Assembly (NCBI GenBank): GCA_019239585.1 | Contig: JAFAZU010000372.1 | Span: forward strand, 1-7,229 | DNA length: 7,229 nucleotides | Origin: Acidobacteriaceae bacterium | GTDB taxonomy: Bacteria; Acidobacteriota; Terriglobia; Bryobacterales; Bryobacteraceae | Direction: 5' to 3' | The notes under the pieces: generated by a model | Told to the model about the DNA's origin: nothing | Databases searched by the model: none | Seen by the model: the letters and a program-made list of their open reading frames with translations, nothing else | In this document: piece after piece, positions 1 to 6,850 of the stretch | How the letters are laid out: the number at the start of each line of letters is the position of its first letter | How positions within the stretch are numbered: position 1 is the stretch's first letter | Translations under genes and position numbers: made by a program

Positions 1-54
1 CCCGGCTCTTGGTCCCATACGGAGCGACGAGCAATCGAAAACCGCCTTAAGTCG

Positions 55-131
55 TGGTGGACGCTAGTGGACTCGAACCACCGGCCTCCGCTGTGTGAAA
101 GCGGCGCTCTAACCAACTGAGCTAAGCGTCC
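55..131 (-). tRNA. tRNA-Val (anticodon CAC), CCA encoded
   Basis: Read on the minus strand, the sequence folds into a full cloverleaf. The 7-bp acceptor stem GGACGCT/AGCGTCC pairs 125-131 with 59-65. A D arm has GCTC/GAGC. The anticodon stem CCGCT/AGCGG encloses the loop TTCACAC, and the T arm is GGTGG-TTCGAGT-CCACT. Loop positions 3-5 give anticodon CAC, which reads the valine codon GUG. The discriminator base is A (position 58), as expected for tRNA-Val, and the following three bases (57-55) are CCA, so the 3' end is genome-encoded. The gene stands alone here, transcribed leftward and away from the HAD gene. A TACAAT hexamer on the minus strand at 166-171 could be its -10 element, but I found no convincing -35. 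No terminator hairpin is visible in 1-54, and I saw no other gene there. Confidence 0.96.
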
Positions 132-209
132 ATGTGTGAAGGCAAGCCAGCAAGCTGACGTTTTTATTGTAATCTACCGCCATTTCCCCTGATATGCGAC
201 AGTAGCCTC

Positions 210-866
210 ATGGCCCATCATCCTTTTCGCATGCTGTACAGCGATATCGGCGGCGTTCTCGGCACAAACGGCTGGGATACGCCCTTGCGGCAGGAAATCT
301 GCGACCGGTTTTCTGTCGATCCCAGCGAAATCGAAGGCAGGCATCGTTTAATGTTTGATAGCTATGAGCGGGGATTTTTGACATTTGAAGAATACCTCCA
401 GCATGTATTCTTCGCCGTTCCTCGCAAATTCACATGGGAGAGTATGCGAGATTTTACCTATGCCGCCTCGACTCCTTGGCCCGAAAACATTGAATTTTTC
501 AAAGAAGTGAAAAGGCGCAATGGATTAAAAATGGGACTGATCAGCAATGAGGGGCAGGGAATTACCGAACACCGGATTGTGAAGTTCGGCCTGCGGGAGC
601 TTGCCGACTTTATGGTCATCTCGCACTTTACCCATTTGCGCAAACCGGATCGTGAGATTTGGAAATTAGCTTTACAGCTTGGCGGCGCTGCCACGCACGA
701 ATCGATTTACATCGATGACCGGGAGATGTTCGCCAACGTTGCTGCGGAAATAGGCTTCACGGCAATCCATCACACCTCGCTTGAGAAAACGCGAATACGA
801 CTGGCACAGTTGGGTCTACTGGTTGACGGAGAGCCTAACAAGATTGCGGTTGACTCTCCGTCCTAA
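210..866 (+). CDS. HAD-superfamily hydrolase (YihX-like, phosphatase type)
   Basis: This 218-residue soluble protein has the four haloacid dehalogenase motifs in order. Motif I is SDIGGVLG with nucleophile D12. Motif II is LISNE (S112, N113). Motif III is RKP with K145. Motif IV is YIDD (D169, D170), placed before the usual 'A..lGf..i' strand near 178-186. The stretch between about 20 and 90 is the helical cap of subfamily I. The second aspartate of the usual DxD in motif I is glycine (G14). This is common in the DxGGV branch, which includes YihX-type sugar-phosphate phosphatases, so activity is not excluded but the substrate cannot be read off. The ATG at 210 leaves 11 residues before D12, normal for the family; an ATG at 231 would leave only four. 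No clear Shine-Dalgarno precedes it. The gene converges on sodA, and their stop codons are 3 bases apart. Confidence 0.88.
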   Translation: MAHHPFRMLYSDIGGVLGTNGWDTPLRQEICDRFSVDPSEIEGRHRLMFDSYERGFLTFEEYLQHVFFAVPRKFTWESMRDFTYAASTPWPENIEFFKEVKRRNGLKMGLISNEGQGITEHRIVKFGLRELADFMVISHFTHLRKPDREIWKLALQLGGAATHESIYIDDREMFANVAAEIGFTAIHHTSLEKTRIRLAQLGLLVDGEPNKIAVDSPS

Positions 867-869
867 TCC

Positions 870-1472
<603 letters not shown>

Positions 1473-1477
1473 AGGGG

Positions 1478-1483
1478 TCTCCT
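1478..1483 (-). promoter_or_regulatory. Ribosome binding site of sodA (AGGAGA)
   Basis: On the minus strand AGGAGA is followed by five bases (CCCCT) and then the ATG at 1472, an ideal Shine-Dalgarno position. It fixes the sodA start and stands out because most other genes here lack a comparable site. Confidence 0.85.
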
Positions 1484-1518
1484 AAATAGTTTTTATCTGT
1501 GTACTGCTCTGCCAGTTA

Positions 1519-1549
1519 TTGATGCTTCCCGGTGGAGTAAATGCGTCAA
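1519..1549 (-). promoter_or_regulatory. Possible sodA promoter
   Basis: In the nagA-sodA gap the minus strand has TTGACG (1544-1549), five of six matches to the -35 consensus. A poor -10 candidate, CATCAA (1519-1524), follows after 19 bases. The spacing is long and the -10 weak, so this is a suggestion only. I see no convincing rho-independent terminator for nagA in the gap. Confidence 0.22.
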
Positions 1550-1561
1550 GAAGCTTCGGGC

Positions 1562-2737
1562 TTAAGCTCGTAGGTAAGTTCTTTGCCCAGCTACAATCGT
1601 TTCGATCACTTCTAGGGACGTCGGTGATTCCGTCCACTGGAACCGGACAAAATCCGCTTTCTCGCCCGGCGATAGACCGCGTTGGCGGCCCGCAATTCTG
1701 CCCACTCTGGCCGGATTCACAGTCGCCATCGAAAGAGCCTCTCTTAAGGAGAGACGGCCCAGGCGTACTGCATAGGAGATCGCGTGATCCATGCGCAGCG
1801 CCGAACCGGCCAACCGATTGCCGCCGCGCAGGACAACACTGCCGTTATCGAGCAGTTGGACGTCGATTCCTCCCAATCGATAAGGTCCCGGCAAGCACAT
1901 CGCCGGCATTACTGCATCCGTCACCAGCACCGAACGCTCGACACCCTTGGCGCGTACGGCGGAACGGAAGAAAGACCCCGGTATATGGATGCCGTCAGTA
2001 ATAAAACTGGCTGTGAGACGGTCCTCCGCCAGTTGATCCCAAATGTAATTTTGGGTTTTCGGAAGCGCCGGATGCGCAGCATTACCGAGATGTGTGGACA
2101 TGGTCGCTCCCGCATCGACAGCGGCAGCGATTTGTTCCGATGTTGCTTTCGTATGGCCGATGCTGGCCACCACTCCTGATCGTACAATTTCCCGGATGTA
2201 GGCAGGAGTCTGCTCCCATTCCGGCGAAACAGTAATCAGCCGAATCTGGCCGTCAGCTGCTTCTTGCCAGCGATGAAACTCATTCACGTCGGGTGGCCTG
2301 ACATGCTCAACCGGATGCGCCCCGCGCGGTCCATCCTCGCCTGAAATATGTGGGCCTTCAATGTGAAGGCCTTCCATCGCATGACCCTCAGCCATGCCGT
2401 GGCGAAGAAATTCGGTCTTTGCGGAAGCGAGATTGCGCATGGCGCCCAGCATTCTGTCCTCCGAGCCGGTAATAATTGTCGGGAAAAACCTGGTTACTCC
2501 CGTTTCGAACATCTTTTGAATGGACTGGCCTATCCCCTCGGGCTTTGCTTCGGGATCGTTGTAGTCTACACCCGCGAAGCCGTTTACTTGCAGGTCAATA
2601 AAGCCTGGCGACAAAAAATCAGCGTCTTCGGGAGAGCGAATGAGCTCGTCCACATGGGTGATGCCTTCTCCGTAGTCAACCTTCAGTACTGCTGAGGCGC
2701 CCGGCGAACGTCCAATAATTGAGTTCAAAGAGGACAA
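1562..2737 (-). CDS. nagA: N-acetylglucosamine-6-phosphate deacetylase
   Basis: This cytoplasmic enzyme removes the acetyl group from GlcNAc-6-phosphate, feeding amino-sugar recycling and catabolism. The 391-residue product has the amidohydrolase barrel signatures in order: PGFIDLQVNG (44-53), HIEGPHIS with metal ligand E127, SIGHTKA with H195, STHLGNAA with H216, DGIHI (248-252) and LVTDA with catalytic D274. These match the classical E. coli layout (E131, H195, H216, D273). The C-terminal VNPAR and GLSPGEKADFV strands close the beta-sandwich. The N-terminus before PGFID is about nine residues shorter than in E. coli. The frame opens directly after the ilvE stop, and the first possible start is TTG at 2737, with another TTG at 2728. 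No ATG or GTG is available and no good Shine-Dalgarno is seen. Initiation therefore probably depends on translation of ilvE. Function is secure; the exact start is not. Confidence 0.93.
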   Translation of the reverse strand: MSSLNSIIGRSPGASAVLKVDYGEGITHVDELIRSPEDADFLSPGFIDLQVNGFAGVDYNDPEAKPEGIGQSIQKMFETGVTRFFPTIITGSEDRMLGAMRNLASAKTEFLRHGMAEGHAMEGLHIEGPHISGEDGPRGAHPVEHVRPPDVNEFHRWQEAADGQIRLITVSPEWEQTPAYIREIVRSGVVASIGHTKATSEQIAAAVDAGATMSTHLGNAAHPALPKTQNYIWDQLAEDRLTASFITDGIHIPGSFFRSAVRAKGVERSVLVTDAVMPAMCLPGPYRLGGIDVQLLDNGSVVLRGGNRLAGSALRMDHAISYAVRLGRLSLREALSMATVNPARVGRIAGRQRGLSPGEKADFVRFQWTESPTSLEVIETIVAGQRTYLRA

Positions 2738-2740
2738 GGT

Positions 2741-3691
2741 TTATGCGGTAACCGGTTCAGGGTCGCGAACACTGCTGATAAAGGTAAGCCAGCCAAAGTC
2801 ATCACCGGTTTTACCGTGAACAACTTCAAAGTAACGGCTTTGAATGCGCTCGGTAATGGGACCGCGATGTCCGGCACCCACAGGTATTCGGTCGATGGAT
2901 CGAATAGGCGTCACTTCCGCTGCCGTACCGGTGAAAAAAACCTCGTCGGCAATATAAAGCAGTTCGCGCGGAATAATGGTTTCGACAATCGGAATCTGAA
3001 GTTGTTGGGCAACTTTGACAATGGAGTCGCGAGTAATGCCGGGCAGGACCGAAGCGCCGAGTGGAGGGGTGAACACCTTGCCGTCCCGGATCACAAAGAT
3101 GTTTTCGCCCGAGCCTTCGCTTACATAACCGGCTTCGTCGAGAGCGATGCCCTCCGCATAGCCGTTAATTGCCGCTTCCATTCGAATCAGTTGCGAATTC
3201 ATATAATTCGCGCCCGCCTTGGCAAGAGCCGGAAGCGTATTCGGAGCAATACGGTTCCAGGACGATACGCAAACGTCTACGCCATCATTGATCGCCTCTT
3301 CACCCAAGTAACGGCCCCATGGATAGGCGGCAATATAAGTCTCCACCGGGTTGTTTCTGGGCAAAACGCCGACATCACCGTAGCCGCGCAGAACGATGGG
3401 CCGTATGTAACAAGACTCCAAGCCGTTGCCCCGCACCGTTTCAACCATGGCGGAAAGGAGCTGGTCGGCTGTGAAGGGAATTTCCATGCGGTAGATTTTG
3501 GCGGAATCGAGAAGGCGCCGCACATGATCGATTCCTCGAAAGATCGCCGGACCGCGATCGGTTAGGTAGCAGCGGATTCCCTCGAACACCGAACTGCCAT
3601 AGCTCACCACGTGCGAAAGGACATGGATCTTCGCATCGTTCCAGGGTATGAGCTTGCCGTTATACCAAATCTTCTCAGTAGGCTGCAACAT
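2741..3691 (-). CDS. ilvE: Branched-chain amino acid aminotransferase (class IV, PLP)
   Basis: This enzyme catalyses the last step of valine, leucine and isoleucine synthesis and the first step of their breakdown, with 2-oxoglutarate/glutamate as partner. From the ATG at 3691 it is 316 residues. Visible hallmarks are TEKIWYNGK and PWNDAKIHVLSH at the start, YGSSVFEGIR, the PLP-binding lysine in ALAKAGANYMNS (K158), EGSGENIF with its cofactor-contacting glutamate, the phosphate-binding GITR loop, and FFTGTAAEVTPI near the C-terminus. A GTG at 3718 would add nine residues (PVLATIVD...). I prefer 3691 because family members usually begin a few residues before TEKIW, and because a TACAAT hexamer lies inside the extension. 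It sits 54 bases after the zinc-ribbon gene and is nearly continuous with nagA downstream (one codon between its stop and the TTG). A D-amino-acid or 4-amino-4-deoxychorismate role is less likely given the length and motifs. Confidence 0.94.
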   Translation of the reverse strand: MLQPTEKIWYNGKLIPWNDAKIHVLSHVVSYGSSVFEGIRCYLTDRGPAIFRGIDHVRRLLDSAKIYRMEIPFTADQLLSAMVETVRGNGLESCYIRPIVLRGYGDVGVLPRNNPVETYIAAYPWGRYLGEEAINDGVDVCVSSWNRIAPNTLPALAKAGANYMNSQLIRMEAAINGYAEGIALDEAGYVSEGSGENIFVIRDGKVFTPPLGASVLPGITRDSIVKVAQQLQIPIVETIIPRELLYIADEVFFTGTAAEVTPIRSIDRIPVGAGHRGPITERIQSRYFEVVHGKTGDDFGWLTFISSVRDPEPVTA

Positions 3692-3698
3692 GTCTACG

Positions 3699-3704
3699 AT
3701 TGTA
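3699..3704 (-). promoter_or_regulatory. Possible -10 element of a leaderless ilvE promoter
   Basis: The minus strand reads TACAAT, then seven bases, then the ATG at 3691. A -10 element in that position would start RNA at or within a base or so of the start codon. No Shine-Dalgarno precedes the ATG, which fits. No clear -35 is visible about 17 bases upstream (GCAAGA at 3722-3727), so confidence is limited. Confidence 0.35.
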
Positions 3705-3745
3705 GCGAGAACCGGCACGGGTCTTGCTGGGAACAGACTCGAAAA

Positions 3746-3976
3746 CTAACGCCGGGGGTCTTTGTCCTCAGCTTTTCCCTCATATCTATTTTTTCCAGCT
3801 GAGTGAAGCCACGCTCGTTTCGCGTGAATGGTACGGGCGAATCGGGCTGGCAAATAGAACCGCGCGCGGCATTGATAACAACGGAACGCTTTCATGCCCC
3901 AACCTCTCATTAAAAGGTCGCGAAACTTCCAGGTTCGGGATCGACCGATATCGTCCGAGTGGCATCGAGGGCACAT
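3746..3976 (-). CDS. Small zinc-ribbon protein (CPxC...CxxC), function unknown
   Basis: This 76-residue protein begins MCPRCHSDDIGRSR and has a second knuckle FRCYQCRARFYLP. That gives C2, C5, C33 and C36, a four-cysteine zinc ribbon with 27 residues between the pairs. Between them are the basic RSRTWKF and RDLLMRGWG segments. The tail (about 45-76) is basic and charged with no membrane helix. Proteins of this size and pattern, starting almost directly with CPxC, recur in acidobacteria and often lie near glycosyltransferases; that is from memory, and no function is known to me. The ATG at 3976 was chosen because the ribbon then starts at residue 2. The frame stays open to 4150, but that part has no family character and would overlap the divergent glycosyltransferase start. 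It lies 65 bases from that divergent gene and 54 bases before ilvE on its own strand. A TAGAAT at 3993-3998 could be its -10 element. Confidence 0.72.
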   Translation of the reverse strand: MCPRCHSDDIGRSRTWKFRDLLMRGWGMKAFRCYQCRARFYLPARFARTIHAKRAWLHSAGKNRYEGKAEDKDPRR

Positions 3977-4021
3977 GGTTGAAGCTAGAGCAATTCTATC
4001 GAAGGTTGGCTCCCGCCGGAT

Positions 4022-4027
4022 GATAAT
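4022..4027 (+). promoter_or_regulatory. Possible -10 element for the large glycosyltransferase-like gene
   Basis: GATAAT matches five of six bases of the -10 consensus and ends 14 bases before the ATG at 4042. RNA would start about seven or eight bases before the ATG, leaving room only for the weak AAGAG. No convincing -35 is visible near 3999-4005. The 65-base gap must also hold the control of the divergent zinc-ribbon gene. Confidence 0.25.
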
Positions 4028-4041
4028 GACGAAAAGAGTTA

Positions 4042-6015
4042 ATGGACGTTCAAAAGTGGTCGCAAACGGAGCTTTTGTTTGCACTGGATACCCCCTCCCT
4101 AGTGCCGGTGAGTCCTGAGGAATCGTTTCTGAAGGGCTGGTTTGTGCCACCGTCGTCAGTGAAGACTTCGCGGCTTATTCTAACCGTCGATGGTAAGGAG
4201 CAACCAATTTACACAGGGTTTCCACGTTTAGATGTGCAGCGACATTTGAACGGCGGGGGAAGCAGATCCGGCTTTGTGGCGCTGTTGCAGACCCCGCAAC
4301 CTGGACAGTGTGTTGGCATGGTCGTTCGTCTGGATGAGGTGGACTACCCTCTTGTAAGCGACATTCCGGTGGAACAGCGTCAAACCTCGACAGACCCAAG
4401 CTTATGCAATGGAAAGGTTAGCACCTATCGGGACTGGCTCTTTGAATGCGAACCGCAACTGTTCCAAAACAACGCTGAATCCCTAAAGAATCTCACCGAA
4501 AAACCAGACCAGCCTGTTATTTCTCTGCTGGTTGAATATCGCGAATGCCACCTCTACTTTCTCAGCCGGCTTTTGCGATCCCTTTCAGCGCAAATATACC
4601 CTGACTGGCAGCTCTGCATAACAGGAGACTTCGATGAAGATTCCGAGTCGTTCCAGTATGCCGAAGGCTTCGCCGCCTCTGATTCAAGGGTGATGATTAC
4701 TCCTGCCGGTCGCTCAAAACACCACGGCCACGCCATGAATGCCGCTCTGGAAGCTGCTTGTGGTGAATTTATCGCCCCCATACGCATCTGTGACGAGTTA
4801 CACCCTTCGGCGTTACTGGAAATAGCCGCCTCTCTCCAGGGCAGCAAGACGGAGGTTGTGTATTCCGACGAGGATCAAATCGATTTGTTCGGGCAGCGGT
4901 CGCGGCCTAAGTTTAAGCCCGATTTTGACCGTGAGCGCCTGCTTGCGCTTGACTACATTCGAAATCTGACTGCTATTCGGCGCTCCCTTGTTCTCAAGAG
5001 CGGGGGGTTCGGCGACTTTCCTACAGGTGCGCGGGAATGGGATTTATTGTTACGATGCTGTGAACAGATTGAGGCAAATAAGGTGAGGCACATCGCCAAG
5101 CCGCTTTATCACCTGCGCGCTCAAGAGACCGTGCAGGAATTGGGCTTCGACATCGATGCGCCACAATCCAAAGATTTATGCCAAGTTGTTCGTGATCACG
5201 TTCGGCGAACGGCAAAACAGATAATTGTGCAGGTTGGATTTCCGACCGACACCGTTCGCTTGCAATACCAGGTTCCGAAGCATGTTGGTATTTCCATTTT
5301 TTTTCGGGATGAGGATGGAGCGTTTCAAACGGCTGCCTTTACAAAACTGACGGACCAGTACCGGATCGAGTTTTATGGGGTATTGAATCAGCTTGTGCAT
5401 CGATTGCCAAGTCCATTTGAGGACGGAACAGGCTCAGTGCTGCGCCCCCCACTGGTCAGCTTTGAGGAGATCGCCGACAATGTGTTGATCTTTATCAATC
5501 GTCCGATTGATTCACTAAACCATTATTTTGTACAGGAACTCGCGGCACAGACCCTTCGTGAAGATTGCGGCTTAGTAACTGGCCTCGCGGTGGATCTCCA
5601 AAGGCGGTTTGTTCACACAGGCTTTATCGGAAAAGAGAACGGCCGGCATATAGATCCCTTTGCCGGAACAAATTCCCGCACGAAAGCGCTTAGTCGGCAT
5701 GTCAAGATCATGCGGTCCGTTGAGGCAATCTCGGAAGAATTCTTTGCGGTTCGCCGCTCACATGTCGAAGCGGTGGGAGGTTTCTCAGAACTCAACTCCT
5801 CGCGTATGCTGCCGTTTGTTCGCATGCTCACCGAGCATGCCCATCGACGCGGGCTGCTCGTTCTGGTCACGCCTTACGCGATTGGTGCCTTTGATGACCC
5901 CCGTCAACAACTGTCCCCCTCTGAGGCCCTTCATCCGTCGCGCTGTGCTATAGCCTGCTTCAATCAGAATTTGGCCGCATTTTCCGATCCCTACTCCGTG
6001 TTGCAGGCCGAGTAA
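4042..6015 (+). CDS. Large GT2-type glycosyltransferase-like protein, two domains with degenerate motifs
   Basis: The 657-residue protein has three parts. Residues about 10-110 form a beta-rich domain (KGWF, LTVDGK, GFPRLDVQ, SGFVALL). Residues about 158-360 align by eye with the GT2 'rhamnosyl/O-antigen' domain: PVISLL, AQIYPDWQLCI, NAALEAACGEFIA, YSDEDQID, FKPDF, GGFGDF, REWDLLLR and KPLYHLRA. Residues about 413-620 resemble a second GT2 domain: VLIFIN, QELAAQTLRE, VHTGFIG, VEAISEEFFAVRR, VGGF and VTPYA. The expected DHDDEL of the first domain reads RICDEL (248-253), so both metal-binding aspartates are gone, and IADD reads ITGD. In the second domain LNND reads INRP (485-488), and the late ND/ED motif is absent. 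The frame is intact throughout with no internal stop. No signal peptide or membrane segment is evident. It may be an inactive partner of other glycosyltransferases or a strongly diverged enzyme; the substrate is unknown. Confidence 0.8.
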   Translation: MDVQKWSQTELLFALDTPSLVPVSPEESFLKGWFVPPSSVKTSRLILTVDGKEQPIYTGFPRLDVQRHLNGGGSRSGFVALLQTPQPGQCVGMVVRLDEVDYPLVSDIPVEQRQTSTDPSLCNGKVSTYRDWLFECEPQLFQNNAESLKNLTEKPDQPVISLLVEYRECHLYFLSRLLRSLSAQIYPDWQLCITGDFDEDSESFQYAEGFAASDSRVMITPAGRSKHHGHAMNAALEAACGEFIAPIRICDELHPSALLEIAASLQGSKTEVVYSDEDQIDLFGQRSRPKFKPDFDRERLLALDYIRNLTAIRRSLVLKSGGFGDFPTGAREWDLLLRCCEQIEANKVRHIAKPLYHLRAQETVQELGFDIDAPQSKDLCQVVRDHVRRTAKQIIVQVGFPTDTVRLQYQVPKHVGISIFFRDEDGAFQTAAFTKLTDQYRIEFYGVLNQLVHRLPSPFEDGTGSVLRPPLVSFEEIADNVLIFINRPIDSLNHYFVQELAAQTLREDCGLVTGLAVDLQRRFVHTGFIGKENGRHIDPFAGTNSRTKALSRHVKIMRSVEAISEEFFAVRRSHVEAVGGFSELNSSRMLPFVRMLTEHAHRRGLLVLVTPYAIGAFDDPRQQLSPSEALHPSRCAIACFNQNLAAFSDPYSVLQAE

Positions 6016-6044
6016 TTTAGGACAGCCGGATTGTCCAATTCGCG

Positions 6045-6071
6045 TTGCCATTGTAATCTGAGTCCTATAAT
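6045..6071 (+). promoter_or_regulatory. Promoter candidate before the coiled-coil gene
   Basis: A perfect TATAAT (6066-6071) follows TTGCCA (6045-6050, five of six matches to TTGACA) after 15 bases, which is shorter than the preferred 17. It lies in the 69-base gap after the large glycosyltransferase-like gene. RNA would start around 6078, only a few bases before the GTG at 6085. It suggests the downstream pair can be transcribed separately. Confidence 0.5.
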
Positions 6072-6084
6072 GTAGTCATTCATT

Positions 6085-6834
6085 GTGCAAGCTGTTCAGG
6101 CCAACAGGATCGATATTACGGGGGCAAAGATAGGAAGTTGGCAGACTGCGGAGCTGCACCTTCCGGCGGGCGCTGCTGCTGAAGAATTGAAAATTCGACC
6201 CGTGGACCGGCCCGCTGTGATCGAGGTGAGTGAACTCTCCCTCCGTTCTGATGCCGCAGGAATCTTATGGATGGCCAAGACCGTTCCGGATCTGCAGAGG
6301 GTGCGGACGATGGGAACTCTCAGCCTGCTGCCGGGAAAGGATCGCTGCCTTTTCTTTAGTTTTGGAGCTGACCCCTTGTGGGTATTACCAGCCCTAAAAG
6401 AGCCAAGTATCCCTGTAAGCTTGCGAGCGGTGCTCTGCATTTATGAAGAATTTGAGGCGGTCACAAACGCGATTGCGACGGCCCATGCGCAAATCTATAT
6501 GATGGCTGCTCAGGTCCGCAGTGCGTTCGCTGATCGGAACAGGACCCTACGTGAATTTCAAAGAAGGACGGAAGCGGAGCGGGGCATTGCTTTGGATAAT
6601 TTGCATAAAGTGCAGGAACAAAATGCTGCGCTGGAATCGCAATGCGAAGAACTTCGTCAACGGCTCCTCCATTTAGAAGGAGTGCAGGAACAAAATGCTG
6701 CGCTGGAATCGCAATGCGAAGAACTTCGTCAACGGCTCCTCCATTTAGAAGGGTCGCGATCGTGGCGCATGACTCGTCCTTTGCGGTCCGCATCCACTTG
6801 GGCGCAAAGATTCAGAAAAAACCTTGATTCATAG
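6085..6834 (+). CDS. Beta-rich plus coiled-coil protein with SRSWRxTxPLR motif, glycosylation-associated
   Basis: This 249-residue protein is of unknown function. Residues about 1-120 look like a beta-rich module (AELHLPAG, KIRPVDRPAVIEVSELSL, LFFSFGADPLWVLP). I associate this style with non-catalytic parts of acidobacterial glycosyltransferases and methyltransferases. Residues about 127-223 are helical and become a clear coiled coil containing two identical 24-residue units, 176-199 and 200-223, each starting VQEQNAALES. The coil ends in SRSWRMTRPLR (224-234), a motif often found between a coiled coil and a GT2 domain in surface-polysaccharide proteins. GTG at 6085 is the first usable start, since an in-frame TAG lies at 6073-6075; no Shine-Dalgarno is seen. 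A GT2 gene starts 16 bases after the stop and may be the lost C-terminal part. It is probably a scaffold or length-setting partner rather than an enzyme, which is inference. Confidence 0.7.
   Translation: MQAVQANRIDITGAKIGSWQTAELHLPAGAAAEELKIRPVDRPAVIEVSELSLRSDAAGILWMAKTVPDLQRVRTMGTLSLLPGKDRCLFFSFGADPLWVLPALKEPSIPVSLRAVLCIYEEFEAVTNAIATAHAQIYMMAAQVRSAFADRNRTLREFQRRTEAERGIALDNLHKVQEQNAALESQCEELRQRLLHLEGVQEQNAALESQCEELRQRLLHLEGSRSWRMTRPLRSASTWAQRFRKNLDS
6609..6752 (+). repeat. Perfect 72-bp tandem duplication, two copies
   Basis: Copies 6609-6680 and 6681-6752 are identical base for base; the next base (6753 G against 6681 A) breaks the match. Seventy-two bases are 24 codons, so the reading frame is kept and a 24-residue coiled-coil segment is doubled. 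Complete identity including third codon positions indicates a recent event. Confidence 0.97.
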
Positions 6835-6850
6835 AGAGCGGGCTCGCCCG

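Noticed and set aside
55..131. tRNA-Val 3' end as an attachment site of an integrated element
   Set aside because: I saw no integrase gene and no second copy of the tRNA 3' end in the window; an element to the left would be outside it.
1519..2179. Long plus-strand open frames opposite nagA (1519-2001 and 1784-2179)
   Set aside because: Arg/Pro/Ser-rich translations without motifs, antisense to the well-supported nagA gene.
2816..3565. A 249-codon open frame on the plus strand opposite ilvE
   Set aside because: It lies entirely within ilvE, which has all expected motifs; the translation shows no family features and is a shadow frame.
3692..3718. GTG start for ilvE at 3718
   Set aside because: It adds nine residues not expected for the family, has no ribosome site, and overlaps the putative -10 element; kept as an alternative only.
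3977..4150. Extension of the zinc-ribbon frame to an ATG at 4150 (134 residues)
   Set aside because: The added 58 residues show no domain character and overlap the start of the divergent large gene; the ribbon begins naturally at the ATG at 3976.
6816..6822. A AAA AAC, a classical -1 ribosomal frameshift heptamer, in the correct register at the end of the coiled-coil gene
   Set aside because: A -1 shift there reaches TGA at 6825-6827 after one further codon and does not enter the GT2 frame, which is +1. Only loss of an A (or +1 slippage) joins the frames, so the heptamer is not supported as a programmed -1 site.
6461..6827. Repeated peptide units in other frames across the 72-bp duplication
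   Set aside because: They are only the same duplicated DNA read in the wrong frame or strand; the coiled-coil frame is the coherent one.
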